Shown: positions 36,240 through 47,610, counted from the stretch's first letter. The stretch is DNA of 64,000 nt from Mytilus edulis (GCF_963676685.1 NC_092346.1:30207133-30271132), one strand, 5' to 3'. Notes: a model not told the origin generated them from the sequence alone. Numbers and translations are program-made.

Positions 36240-36480
36240 TATTTTTGTCGTTTCGGCCCATAAACTAAAAGATAATGAAATTGAAAATGGAAATGAGAAA
36301 CATGTTATAGAGACAACAACCCGATCAAAGAGCAGACAACGGCCAAAGGCCATCAATGGGTCTTCAACGAAGAGGTGGTTCACAGCTGGCTCTTCATTAA
36401 AATTGTGTAATAGTTCAGTGAAAATGAACGTCACACTGAACTTCAAACCAAAACTATTATCAATGGATTTACAGAGCATA
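36240..36480 (+). repeat. Repeat B copy
   Basis: Holds AAATTGAAAATGGAAATGAG, GAGACAACAACCCGATCAAA, GCAGACAACGGCCAAAGGCC and 'cagtgaaaatgaacgtcacac'. It is non-coding and lies 490 bp before the synthetase start. Confidence 0.68.
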
Positions 36481-36897
36481 ATAATATTCTTATTATTTTA
36501 GGGTGAGGGTCAACCAAATAAAATCCATCATGTTTATTGTTATAATAAATATTTACCTTATATTTTCAACTTTCAGATTATATGAAGAATGTATGTATAT
36601 TCTTAGAAGAGGGAGAATTAAGTTACTAAACTTGTAAGTGAAGTTGTGAGATTTAGTTTTCTGTGCCCATTTCCATCAATTTGAATACGACAAAAGCATA
36701 ATAAAAAAATAATATACGGATTTTTTAGGATATAATTTTTTTTTCTTGATTAGGTTTGAAAGAAACAGTTTTTGTTCTTGGCGAATTTATGAGAAGTCAA
36801 TCGGGAAATCCATACAAAGAGTCTAAAATAAAAAAAATGGATATACAACTTAGAAATAATTTTCGGAACAGATATAAACTTAGCTCTATATTTTAAC

Positions 36898-36977
36898 ATG
36901 GTGATGGCATAATGCTGATGGCGAACAGTTATGAAAAAAAAAATTCTATAAATTATTCTATAGTAGTGAATGAATAA
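36898..36977 (+). promoter_or_regulatory. Upstream short frames in the presumed synthetase leader
   Basis: Two short upstream frames precede the main start: ATG at 36898 with stop at 36910, and ATG at 36912 with a 21-codon frame ending TAA at 36975-36977. The second runs past the main ATG (36970) in another frame. If the leader is transcribed as shown, this overlap would lower translation of the synthetase. A TATA-like word (CTCTATATTTT) lies near 36885. Confidence 0.4.
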
Positions 36978-39900
36978 GTCTCATGTGTATGAACATTTAA
37001 AAAAAACGGTTGTTTTTATTTTGTGTGTGTTGATTTTTGTTAATCTTTATTTTTATACTTTCCAGTTCATGATGCCACCTTCCAGCGTAATAGAGCCAAT
37101 TCCTTGTGTTTGTATTGGGGAGGGAAATCTCCTGCTCAGTTGTCTGCAAAACCTAACTGAACTAAGATTCAACGTTATCACCGTATTTACAAATACTCCA
37201 GCTGTTCGGAAATACTGTGAAGATGGAAACATTTGTCACTGGGAGAGAGGAGCTAACATGGAAGAAGTTTTAAAGGACGCAGAATTTGATTATTTATTCA
37301 GTATTTCAAATCCACGTATAATAAAAGAAAATGTTCTCAGGCTACCACGTGTGATGTCAATCAATTATCACGATTCCCCACTTCCGGCGTATGCTGGTGT
37401 CCACTCAACAAGCTGGGCAATTATGAACGGTGAATTGAAACATGGAATCAGTTGGCACGTCATTGAAATAGGAATAGATACGGGCGATATTTTACAATTT
37501 AAGGAGGTTACTGTTGCTGACAACGATTCAGCTTTGACTCTTAACCTTAAATGTCAGGAAGCTGCTAAACAGGCATTTGAAGATCTGCTCTCAGATATAA
37601 GAAATGATACCGTCGAACGACAGATACAACCACAAGTAGGGAGATCATACTTTGGTTTATATGCTATTCCTCCAAACGCAGGAGTGTTATCATTTGACTC
37701 TAAGTCACAAGAAATATACAATATAGCGAGATCCCTTGAATTTGGTAACCATAACAACGCGCTTGCTAGTCCAAAAATTGTAACAGCATCAGGGGAATTT
37801 CTTTTAGTTACCAACGTTGAACCAGCTCGTGGAGACATCTATAAATCTGGAGATCCTGGTTGTATTTTAGATATTGTTGACGATACTCTAGTCGTTAGCA
37901 CATCTGATAAACCACTTTTCGTTTCATTTGCATATTTAGATGGCACCCATCCACTTCAAAACACTTACAAAGAACACAGTCTATATACAGGAGCAAAATT
38001 GACAACTGTCAATTTAAATACTGATGCACTAGTAGACATAAAGAAGAAAGAACAGTTTTGGAAGAATAAAATGGCTGCTTATGAACCTACAACTTTTTTC
38101 CGTCAACGTATGAATGTAGTTGCCGGTATCATAGATGTATCAACTGAAATCAACGTCAAAACAGCTGTGATGCAATTACCTAACATCCCACTACCAGTTA
38201 CGTTTGAGGATGTGAACGATTACCTCTCAACTGCTTTTCTGGCATTTATGGCTCGTATATGTTGCCTCAAAACTATTTGTGTAGGTATTTTAGCAGATAA
38301 GGATAAAATTTCAGATGCAGCTCTTCCTTTGTATTCCGACATCTGTCCTGGTTTATTCAAAATCAACATCCGTGACGAGTTGTCCTCTATTTTGCATTCT
38401 TGTCATGAATCACTACAGAAACACCACTCGTCACACTCATTCTTGGTGGACATGTTCTATCGATATCCAGAATTGAGAGGTCGGAAACAAGTCCCCCATC
38501 ATAATATTGTACTTGGAAGTCTGATTAAAAAATCATCAGAGCGGGAATTTGTAGAAAAAGTTCTGCATGACTGCAACATCCTGCTCTTATTCGAAAATTT
38601 CGGAACCGAGATGCATTTGCTTTATAATGAAAGACCTTCGCAAGACTTTGAACACATTAAAGACGTTTTGAAGCATTTCCCTACATTTTTAAAATCTATG
38701 GTCGAAATTGGAAATGATGCCAAACTGTCAGAAGTGTCCATGGTTTCAACAGAAGAGTTGCGAAAGCTTTATCCAATTTATACTCATCCGGAGATCATTG
38801 CAGAATCACCCTTTACAGCTTTTGAAGAACAGTGCAGGGCTGCACCAAATAACGTTGCTTTAACATCTACGCAATGCAGCATGACCTACAAACAATGTTA
38901 CAACGAGGTAAAGAGGTTAGCTAAACTCATAAGTGATCGTGACCGTTCTACTCAGTTCGGGAACAAAATTGTGGCACTGCACCTACCAAACTCTTTGTCT
39001 TATGTCATATCAGTCATGGCCGCCGTTCACGCAGACAAAGCGTTTCTACCATTGCCTTTAGACTACCCACCTGAACGATTGGGTTTTACCATGAAAGATG
39101 CAGATGTAAACATTCTTATTATGACAACCGAAACATATGAAAGAGCTGACTTTACAAAAATCAGAAACATTGAAACAAAAGTTGGTACTGTTGGCGATGA
39201 AGACATAGTCATAGTAGAATTCAAACCAGAAGAAAAATCCGTTCAAAGAAACCAACGTGAACCTAAGAGAAAATCGTCTTTTGCACCGTTGGATGATGAT
39301 ATTTGTTACATTATGTATACATCAGGATCCACTGGCCGACCAAAGGGTGTACAAGTTACAAAAACAGGAGTTCTCAATCTTTCAAGGGCCCAAATAGAAC
39401 TGTGGAGTCTAAATGAAAACGATATCATAGCCCAGTTTGCATCGATAGGATTCGATGCTACTATATCGGAAATATTTACAGCATTGTTTTCCGGTGCAAC
39501 TTTAGCAATACTACGAGAGAATGAACGATTAGGTCAAGAATTTGTCGTTTCCATGAACAAACTGAAAGTCAATACCATTACTTTACCACCATCAGCTCTT
39601 AATGTTTATAAACCATCAGACCTCCCGAATTTGGAAAAAGTCATAACAGCTGGAGAGCCGTGTACTTTAAATACTGCAGTCAAGTGGACGTCATCTGGTA
39701 GAGATATACAATTCTTCAATGCATATGGTCCAACCGAAACAACAGTTTGTGCAACAAACTACAAATTCAACAAAGGACTTGGACATGAAGATGTCAATAG
39801 AGACATTCCAATAGGAAAGGGGATTCCTGGCGCATGCGTATATTTATTTGACGAATTTCTACAACCTGTCCCACCTGATGTTGTTGGAGAAATATACGTT

Positions 39901-41895
39901 GGTGGTTTAGGCTTATCAAAAGGATATATAGGACATGCAAGTCATCACAACACAGATAAATTTATCAGGAATCCATTGTCAGATGATATACTTCTTTACA
40001 AAACCGGAGATCATGCCTTTCAGGATCCTGACGGCACATTAACATATATAGGTCGCCTAGATGATATGGTGAAAATTCGAGGCCAGAGAGTAGACCTTAG
40101 TGAAATAGAACAGGTTCTTATTCAACATCCTAAAATAGATATTGCAGTTGTTGTAGTCCATAGATGTCAAAAACTCAAAGAAATGAGCATTGCGGCTTAT
40201 GTTTCTCCAACGTTTGTTTACACGTCAGAACTAAAAGAGTATCTTACAAAAGTACTGCCAAAATATATGATTCCAACGTATATTAAAAAGTTAGAGGTAA
40301 TAGATTATCCAATGACGCTAAACGGAAAAATTGACCGAAAGCTCTTAGAAAAGGACGAGTCCGTGCATGAACAACAGCAGTATGTTGGATCAAGCCACTT
40401 AAATGAAACACAGCTTGCTATTTCTAAGCTTTGGTGCAACCTTCTGAAATTCGAAGAGTCGTTTGCTTACACTCTTCATCGACAAAGTTCGTTCACAGAA
40501 CTTGGTGGCAACTCTCTTCAACTGGTTCTTCTGCAAAGGATACTAGAAGAAACACTCAGCGTAAAATTATCATTCACCGATCTAGGTACTGCCGATACAG
40601 TTGAGGAGTTTGCAGAAGTTATAAAACGCAAGAAAGATGTTCTGAGAAAGTCGTCACAGTGTCCCACTAAAGATAAACACGACCTGAGAGATTTGATTTT
40701 AAAAGATTCCCAGATAGCTTTTGATGATCGAACACGTGTTGGTAAAAAAGGAGCCGTCCAATTTCAGTATTTTTCTCCGAGTACAGCTAAATGTAATTTC
40801 AAGTATCCAAGGAACATACTAATATCTGGCGTTACTGGCTTTCTCGGAGCTTACTTACTGTCACAGCTCCTGGAGCAGACAAATGCACATATATGCTGCA
40901 TGGTTAGAGAAACGACAGAAGCTCGAGGTCTTGGAAGGATCATAGAAAATCTGCGGCGATACAATTTATGGAAATTCAGTTACTCTACAAGAGTGGCAGT
41001 AGTTATATCTGATCTTTCCCAGGAGAAGCTTGGAATTGCACCTGATATATACAACGCTCTTTGTAATGCTATTGATGTGGTATTCATGAATGCTGCAATG
41101 ATGAATTTCAATACTAATTACGAAGATCACAGAATTGCAAATGTCGACAGCACCAAAGAATTTGTTAAATTTGCCATGACCGGAGTTCAAAAATATATAT
41201 TTCAAACTTCTTCACTAAGCGTATTTCTGTTTCCACCGGAACCAAAAACTGGAGAATCACAACATCGTATGTGCTATGAATCTGAATTTTTCGACGATCC
41301 TTGTACTGTTGAAGGTGGTTATGGTCAAAGTAAATGGGCTAGCGAAAAAATCGTAATGGAAGCAATAGACCATCTACCTGGCGGAGCAATATTTAGACCG
41401 GCAAGAATATCTGGATGTTCAGTTACTGGATCCGGACCCAAGAACGATCTTTTTGCGTCTACTTTGATTGGAATGAGAAAGTTTGGTTATTATCCCGACA
41501 TGGATTTTCCATTTGACCTTACACCGGTAGACTTTTGTGCGAAAGCAATGGTAGAAATTGCCGTCCGAATTTGCAACGAAAGTAATGGATTTCCCAAAGC
41601 CTACCATTTGTTTAACTCCAAAACATTCCCTTTTCGTGACATTTTCAAAGGCATGGACTTAAAACCGTTGCCTCTAAATGACTGGAGAGAGAAGCTGAAA
41701 ACAGCTGCAGAAGAACACAAAGAACTTATTCCGCTTACACCATTTTTTATGTCCCAGTTTTGGGACAGAGCAGCTTATTGGCCGATCTTTGATACATCAA
41801 ACACCGACAAAATGATTTCCAAAGAAACAAAGGACTTGATGTTACATAGTACTGAACTGTTAGAAGTTTATAAACGCTTTTTTGGAATATCGTAA
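36970..41895 (+). CDS. Membrane-anchored formyltransferase / NRPS-like synthetase (F-halfC-A-T-R)
   Basis: A single-exon 1641-residue modular enzyme. Residues 11-33 form a hydrophobic segment after two lysines (signal anchor). About 45-340 is a formyltransferase: NYHDSPLPAYAG with Asn132 and His134, and GIDTGD with Asp170, the catalytic set of 10-formyl-THF enzymes. About 370-600 resembles the C-terminal lobe of a condensation domain, without HHxxxDG. About 615-1125 is an NRPS adenylation domain: YTSGSTGRPKG (783), NAYGPTETT (917), YKTGD (1010), GRLDDMVKIRGQR (1028), NGKIDRK (1118). A carrier domain has GGNSL with Ser1182 for phosphopantetheine. About 1280-1640 is a thioester reductase: GVTGFLG (1287), Ser1415, Tyr1451 and Lys1455. 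Expected chemistry: activate an amino acid, formylate it, release it reductively. Stops TAG-TAG-TGA directly precede the ATG, fixing the start. No frameshifts are present. Confidence 0.95.
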   Translation: MNKSHVYEHLKKTVVFILCVLIFVNLYFYTFQFMMPPSSVIEPIPCVCIGEGNLLLSCLQNLTELRFNVITVFTNTPAVRKYCEDGNICHWERGANMEEVLKDAEFDYLFSISNPRIIKENVLRLPRVMSINYHDSPLPAYAGVHSTSWAIMNGELKHGISWHVIEIGIDTGDILQFKEVTVADNDSALTLNLKCQEAAKQAFEDLLSDIRNDTVERQIQPQVGRSYFGLYAIPPNAGVLSFDSKSQEIYNIARSLEFGNHNNALASPKIVTASGEFLLVTNVEPARGDIYKSGDPGCILDIVDDTLVVSTSDKPLFVSFAYLDGTHPLQNTYKEHSLYTGAKLTTVNLNTDALVDIKKKEQFWKNKMAAYEPTTFFRQRMNVVAGIIDVSTEINVKTAVMQLPNIPLPVTFEDVNDYLSTAFLAFMARICCLKTICVGILADKDKISDAALPLYSDICPGLFKINIRDELSSILHSCHESLQKHHSSHSFLVDMFYRYPELRGRKQVPHHNIVLGSLIKKSSEREFVEKVLHDCNILLLFENFGTEMHLLYNERPSQDFEHIKDVLKHFPTFLKSMVEIGNDAKLSEVSMVSTEELRKLYPIYTHPEIIAESPFTAFEEQCRAAPNNVALTSTQCSMTYKQCYNEVKRLAKLISDRDRSTQFGNKIVALHLPNSLSYVISVMAAVHADKAFLPLPLDYPPERLGFTMKDADVNILIMTTETYERADFTKIRNIETKVGTVGDEDIVIVEFKPEEKSVQRNQREPKRKSSFAPLDDDICYIMYTSGSTGRPKGVQVTKTGVLNLSRAQIELWSLNENDIIAQFASIGFDATISEIFTALFSGATLAILRENERLGQEFVVSMNKLKVNTITLPPSALNVYKPSDLPNLEKVITAGEPCTLNTAVKWTSSGRDIQFFNAYGPTETTVCATNYKFNKGLGHEDVNRDIPIGKGIPGACVYLFDEFLQPVPPDVVGEIYVGGLGLSKGYIGHASHHNTDKFIRNPLSDDILLYKTGDHAFQDPDGTLTYIGRLDDMVKIRGQRVDLSEIEQVLIQHPKIDIAVVVVHRCQKLKEMSIAAYVSPTFVYTSELKEYLTKVLPKYMIPTYIKKLEVIDYPMTLNGKIDRKLLEKDESVHEQQQYVGSSHLNETQLAISKLWCNLLKFEESFAYTLHRQSSFTELGGNSLQLVLLQRILEETLSVKLSFTDLGTADTVEEFAEVIKRKKDVLRKSSQCPTKDKHDLRDLILKDSQIAFDDRTRVGKKGAVQFQYFSPSTAKCNFKYPRNILISGVTGFLGAYLLSQLLEQTNAHICCMVRETTEARGLGRIIENLRRYNLWKFSYSTRVAVVISDLSQEKLGIAPDIYNALCNAIDVVFMNAAMMNFNTNYEDHRIANVDSTKEFVKFAMTGVQKYIFQTSSLSVFLFPPEPKTGESQHRMCYESEFFDDPCTVEGGYGQSKWASEKIVMEAIDHLPGGAIFRPARISGCSVTGSGPKNDLFASTLIGMRKFGYYPDMDFPFDLTPVDFCAKAMVEIAVRICNESNGFPKAYHLFNSKTFPFRDIFKGMDLKPLPLNDWREKLKTAAEEHKELIPLTPFFMSQFWDRAAYWPIFDTSNTDKMISKETKDLMLHSTELLEVYKRFFGIS

Positions 41896-41962
41896 GCTAA
41901 TACTAACAGGATTACAATAACGTGACTTGTGTGTATATTTATTGTTTTATTTAATATTATGC

Positions 41963-41968
41963 ATTAAA
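41963..41968 (+). terminator. Candidate polyadenylation signal for the synthetase
   Basis: An ATTAAA hexamer 68 bp after the stop codon in an AT-rich, T-rich context. Confidence 0.4.
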
Positions 41969-42264
41969 TTCTGACATGGAGACTTATTATTATGTGTCAA
42001 TCCATATTGTATATACATAGTCTATTTAAATTAGAGATATATTGTTTAGTTAGAAGATTTTTATTTTACATTATAATATCACTGTTGAATTAATTCTGTT
42101 TTTTCGTGATATCATATCTATGAAAATTATAAAATTCCCTTAAGGTAATGTGCATATTAGATTTTGAAATTTACTTTTCTACAGTAGAAATAACCATCAG
42201 CACTCTGAACAATTGAAACAAAATAGTCTATTTTTTTTAAAAAGAATGCCAGTACCGAAACATA

Positions 42265-42610
42265 CAAAATGAAACATGGAAATGGTGAATATGTCAAAGA
42301 GACAACAACCTGATTAAAGAGTAGATAACAGCCGAAGCCAACTAAGGGGTCTTCAACACAGCGAGAAAATTCCGCACCCGGAGGAGTGCTTCTGTTGGTC
42401 CCTATATAAAAATGTGTACAAGTTCACTGCAAATGGACGTCATATTGAACTCTGAAACTAAAATTTAAAAAACATACAATATTAACATAGGCCAGATGTT
42501 CCTGACTTGAAACAGGCTAAAAAAAATGCGTCGGAGTTAAACATATTTCTGAGATCTCACCACCCCCCCCCCCTCTTATACCTCTAGCCATTGTAGTATA
42601 AAGGAAAACA
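42265..42610 (+). repeat. Repeat B, long copy
   Basis: Holds GAAACATGGAAATGGTGAAT, 'gagacaacaacctgattaaagag', the 'gcacccggaggagtgctt' block and ends with a C-run and 'atacctctagccattgtag'. Same family as the reverse copy at 26060-26560. Positions 42611-44265 hold no recognised feature. Confidence 0.68.
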
Positions 42611-44265
42611 CACCAATCCACACAGTAACACTCACTTTAAAAGAAGTCCGAATCAGGTGCCTGGAAAATGTTATCACTTAATCATAAAACGATGCACGTC
42701 TTACCATCAAGACGCTTTATCAATGACGATCGAATATAAAGGTATTTAAGGTCAAATTAAAGTTTATCTTAGTGTTGATTGTTAAGGAGCGATACGTCAA
42801 CAAAAAATAGTAACCTATGTCTTTTTAATATTCGATTGACTGAAAAAAGACAAGTGAAAACTTTCTCTGCTAAACCAATGAAAACAAACATAGACAAATA
42901 TGTTCGTCTGAAGGTCTTAACCAGTGTTGTGATTTTGGTGTCAACTGAAAATTCAACAAATGCGTCCAACTGAGATCAAAGTTTGTATTGAAACCCTATA
43001 GACAATTACTGTTTGCTTTGTTTTTCAAGTGCAGTTGAAGTGAGACGAAAACAAACCTTGCAAAATGCTTTGAGAAGGTATAACCAAGTGCTGTTATATT
43101 GGTCCTGACAAAAAGTCAAATATATCTTCAAGGGGAAAAGACGACCAAAGATCATCTCAAAATCTACAGAACCAAAAGCTAGATACGCTCTTCTCATTAC
43201 TATTATACACAAGTTCTACTACTTTGGTGACAATCAAAATTTAAGTCGCAAAATTAGGTCAAATGCTCTAATTTGAATCACTATAAGAATATACACTTTA
43301 CTTTTCTTCGCAAGGATATAATAAAGCGTGATAAAACATACCATGCAGAAGCGTTTTGTGGAATTTTCTACCGGGTTCTGTTACTTTGTTCTAAATAGCC
43401 GATTATCATAATTCCCATATTTAGATATATAATAAAGAAAAAAATTAACCATTGCATTCAAAGATAGCTTGACAGGGCTGTTTCTGTAAGGGTGTAGGCA
43501 GTTTAGTTACTTTTAAAAATTTTAAAAGGCTGCCAGCAGAAATTACGTTTTGATTTCCTTTTGAGAATATATCATCATAGTACTAAAACTATTGGCAAGC
43601 CTTCAGGACTTCTTATGATCAATCAATAATCCTTGATTTGTAACACCAACCTCATTGATTGCATGATTTGATGTTGTTCGCTGACAAAGCATATTCAGGA
43701 AATTATTAAATTAAGATTAAATCCAATATGCATTTTTTGCATGATATTTTGAGTGAAATAAAGGGTGCGAGTTCAACTGTCACTTGAAAATTGATTATAT
43801 TAGGTTTGGGCAGAAGTTGTCTTTCCCAACAGGACAATTACGGATCAATGAGAATTCCTGTTATGGACCTTTAACGTACGACGAACATGATAATTTATTT
43901 ACCTACTCGAGGCATCAGATTAAAGATTTAGACTGAACGCAGGAAACAGGTATGGCCAATTTCCCGTGAATTCTTTTCATTCGATAAGATAGGTAAATCA
44001 TGTTTTAGATAGTATGAACGATGCTAATTATAGTACATTAAAATACGTCACATTATCTATGTTCATACCTTGAACAGGTATTCCTTAAAAAAAAAGGCCA
44101 AGACTATTGATTTTTTTATAATGATGTTATCTAATTGTTAACAACCTTTATGCGCATAAGGTACCATACCACGTAACTTGTTAAGAAGCCTGATAATATC
44201 GAACATTCACACTTCTTGATGTTTTACTTCAATGTAAATTTAACGGAATTAGATGTGTCATCAAA

Positions 44266-44462
44266 GTGAGAGGGTTAGCGCTATAAAACCAGGTTTCATC
44301 CACCATTTTCTACATTTGAAAATGCCTGTACCAAGTCAGGAATATGACAGTTCTTGCCCATTCGTTTTTTATGCGTTTTGTTATTTGATTTTGCCATGTG
44401 ATTATTGACTTTCCGGATTGATTTTCCTCTGAGTTCAGTGTTTTTGTGATCTTACTTTTTAC
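44266..44462 (+). repeat. Repeat C copy
   Basis: Holds AGTGAGAGGGTTAGCGCTAT, ACCAAGTCAGGAATATGACA, 'gattttgccatgtgattattgac' and ends GTGATCTTACTTTTT. Other copies are at 46780, 52050, 57285 and 59805. Confidence 0.68.
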
Positions 44463-44975
44463 ATACAATCACGATTTGTATTGAATTGATTTGTTCTGTG
44501 GTGTTGTTTTATTTTCTGATGACCTATATGTTCCGGTTTAGGGACAGTGGTAAAAATGTCAGTACTAGTATCTACAAAGTTGGTGAATTTGGAACAAAAT
44601 TGCTGTTGACCATGTTGACTGCATTTGTTACATGTAATACAATGTTCAAAAAAGGTTTCCAAAAATTGTTTGTGTTGTTTTGAAACTTGTATACAATGGC
44701 CTTATTTTAAGTTATGTGTATATTACACATGCAACATTTGAGCTTCATTGCTATATAATCAATTCTCGTGTTATTGGTTATGTACAGGCATCTACTCCAG
44801 TTTGATGGCAGTTTCTCCTTGCAAATATGTAATAAATGTGAACACGTGAATAGAAAGTAGTTCAAGATTATGTGCAGTCAATATAGGAAATTCCGAATGC
44901 ACAAAATAAGTGATACATTATTTTTTCTTTAATAAAATGATATATAGTCAAAATGATCCAGAATGACTCTATGAA

Positions 44976-45939
44976 TTAAAGAGGCACTAGCTATGAGATA
45001 TATAAAAAAATCTAAAGTTTGATTTTTTTCTGTTCAATCAATACTGAAAGTGCAATAGTGAAATAACAATTCGCTTTTTGCAGCCAAAAAGGTTCAATTT
45101 TGTCAAATTACGCTAAGAAACGTTGATAATTAGTTATTCACTTGCAAGTGAATGAGTCGACCTCTTTAAATCCGTATTCATGTGAACTTCAATTTAACCC
45201 CTAGCTAGAGATTGACAACGCATGCATTGTATTACTCGATTTATTTCACTTGACTGGGCGGAGTTTAACCTGTTCGCTCATAATAAACCAGTCCATCTAT
45301 AGATAGGTGTTTTATGATAAACTCATCAATGAAGTGTCCAGTCATTGTTTTGTAAAGTCCTTTGGTGACACTGATAGGTGATTAGAAATCAGTAATAATT
45401 ATAACGGCAATCATCCTTGTCACACACATCTTCAAATAGACTGTCCCTATGCAATTTAAAACGTAAGCTCCGCCTGATCAGTTGAAAAAACATTGGTAAT
45501 ACGTGTACTGGTTATTTAAAGAAAAAGAATGTCAATAATAAAAGTAAAACTACGGTAAATCATTTGATTACTAATTCGATGCACATAAGATCATTCGTGT
45601 ACGATTAAAAACAATGAGAAACATCTATTTTTAATCTATACGATAAAATCAAACAGACCTATAAAAATCCAATTGCACGTGTTGGTTTAATCTATTCATA
45701 TCTTCATTTATGTTTACATCGCTTATATGGTCGTCTGAGGTCAAATCGATAGTTAATTAGATGGCGTATCGACTAAAATACACACAAAACGAACCTATAT
45801 ATTATCTACCCCATGCTCTGTAAACTGTTTATTTTAGACTTTTGATAGTTTGGATAAATGTTTTACATTGTTATAAATCAAAATATGAGAATTTGAGTCA
45901 AACCAGTGACCATGAATTTGACAGCTAGTGCCCCTTTAA
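44976..45939. mobile_element. 964-bp foldback element with TTAA ends
   Basis: TTAAAGAGGCACTAGCT at the left and AGCTAGTGCCCCTTTAA at the right are complementary with one mismatch. The long interior is non-coding. TTAA at both outer edges is the target word of piggyBac-type transposases; whether TTAA is a target duplication or part of the ends cannot be decided here. Confidence 0.68.
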
Positions 45940-46779
45940 GCAAACATCCGAAAAAATATAATAAAAACATTATTATCTAATGTTTCAACACAAAAACAAA
46001 TAATCAAAGTATCTAAGTGAGATTCGAACTCATTCTTCATAAAATTCTTTCCTTCCATGTTCTAGGCTCTACCAATTGAGCCCCGACGGTACATACATTT
46101 GTTACTGGTATTAATCAACTATATAGGTACAATTTAGCGATGTTCCACTTTTTCATTTAAAAGTTGTTTAGATATTAAGGACACACTAAACCAGTTTCAT
46201 TTTTGAGGGGAAAAGTTGTATAAATTACAATGATTAAAAAAAAACAGATTTGTTTTGGTTTGAAATGTCCTTCTTGGGAGATTCCCTGTTTTTTCAACCT
46301 GACAACACCCTAAATTCCGTAAATTTGTCTTTTGTCCTTTTTTAGGGTTGAATTAACTGTCTTTCACACATATCATGATATATAAAAATCGAGATATTAA
46401 TCAAAAAGCATTTTTACTTTTTGTTTTTAAAGTAAATTTTATTCTTTCATCACTTTTTGAAATTGGCCCTTCTGTGAAAACAAATATGGGGAAATTGCCC
46501 TACCTCTTTCTTATACATTATTCAGCGACCAAATACATTCCTCGAAGGATCCAAACGATTTGGATTTTCTGTGTTGAAACAGCTATTTTTTTTTTATTGT
46601 GATTAAGATTTCATCACAATATTGAATACTGAACCCCAGTTTTTGACTTTTTTCCTATTATGTCTGTTTTGTTCACATATTTCTATCATGTCATTTAAAT
46701 GAAATTCTATGCGACCATCCATCAAGTGAGGTTTGACTAGCTATATCACCAGACTAAGCCTGATTTTTTTTTACATAAG

Positions 46780-46932
46780 GAAATGACTGTACCAAGTCAG
46801 GAATATGACAGTTGTTTTAATTTCGTTTGATCGTTTGATTGTTTGAGCTTTTGAATTTGTCATTTTCTAATGGATTTTCCGTTTTTAATTTCCGTTGAGG
46901 TACGATGTCTTTGTTATTTTACTTTTTATGCA
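46780..46932 (+). repeat. Repeat C copy
   Basis: Holds AAATGACTGTACCAAGTCAG, 'gaatatgacagttgtt', 'atttgattgtttgagcttttg' and GTTATTTTACTTTTTA. Positions 45940-46779 and 46933-47610 hold nothing else recognised. Confidence 0.66.
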
Positions 46933-47610
46933 CGGATGCATGTATTTATATAGCCCTATTCAAATCATGGGATCCAACCTCACAGATATTACCCATACGT
47001 TGAGTACTATTCAATAGCGCCCAATGTTCTGTTTGTCTTTTCGTGTGAGTTCTTCTTGGCAATGCTCAACTATAGTCTTGCTTCAAGTAGTAATTATTTA
47101 ATCTTTATAAACACTTACCAATTTCAATATTGTAAGACTATAACAGCAATAAAGGCAAGAACGTAGAAATAATATTCACCAAAAGACAATTTTAATACTG
47201 TAACTAGCTATAAACAAACTTATACGGATGTGTGTGACAGGTGATAGCCTCCATTGTTCTATCTTACAATGTGGCGTAAAAGTGAATGTGACAGCAACTA
47301 ACAACACGAAAAAACATCAATTGATCAATGAAAAACGCTTTCCGCATTGGCTTTTATCAGGAACGTTCAACCTAAGAGAATGTGAACTCCAATGATATTT
47401 ACAGACCTGTAGCCTTGTGAAAAGGGCTACTAAATACTTATATAAATACTAGAATGAACGAATGAACATGAAAACAATAGCCAAATCCACCGAAGGTAAA
47501 TTTTGTCTGAGGAATCGGGAACCTTAAGAAAGCAACATGAGAATTTATCTCACCGAACAAACACGATAATGATTAACGTAGATTGTCCTTGACTACTCAG
47601 TGTCTTCCTC

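Noticed and set aside
37554..37838. Antisense frames inside the synthetase (also 39058, 40966, 41419)
   Set aside because: Short shadows opposite a strongly supported coding frame.
46018..46092. tRNA gene on the minus strand
   Set aside because: A D-arm-like GGCTCAATTGGTAGAGCC and a TTCGAAT T-loop are present, but no anticodon stem or seven-pair acceptor stem can be folded; at best a tRNA-derived relic.
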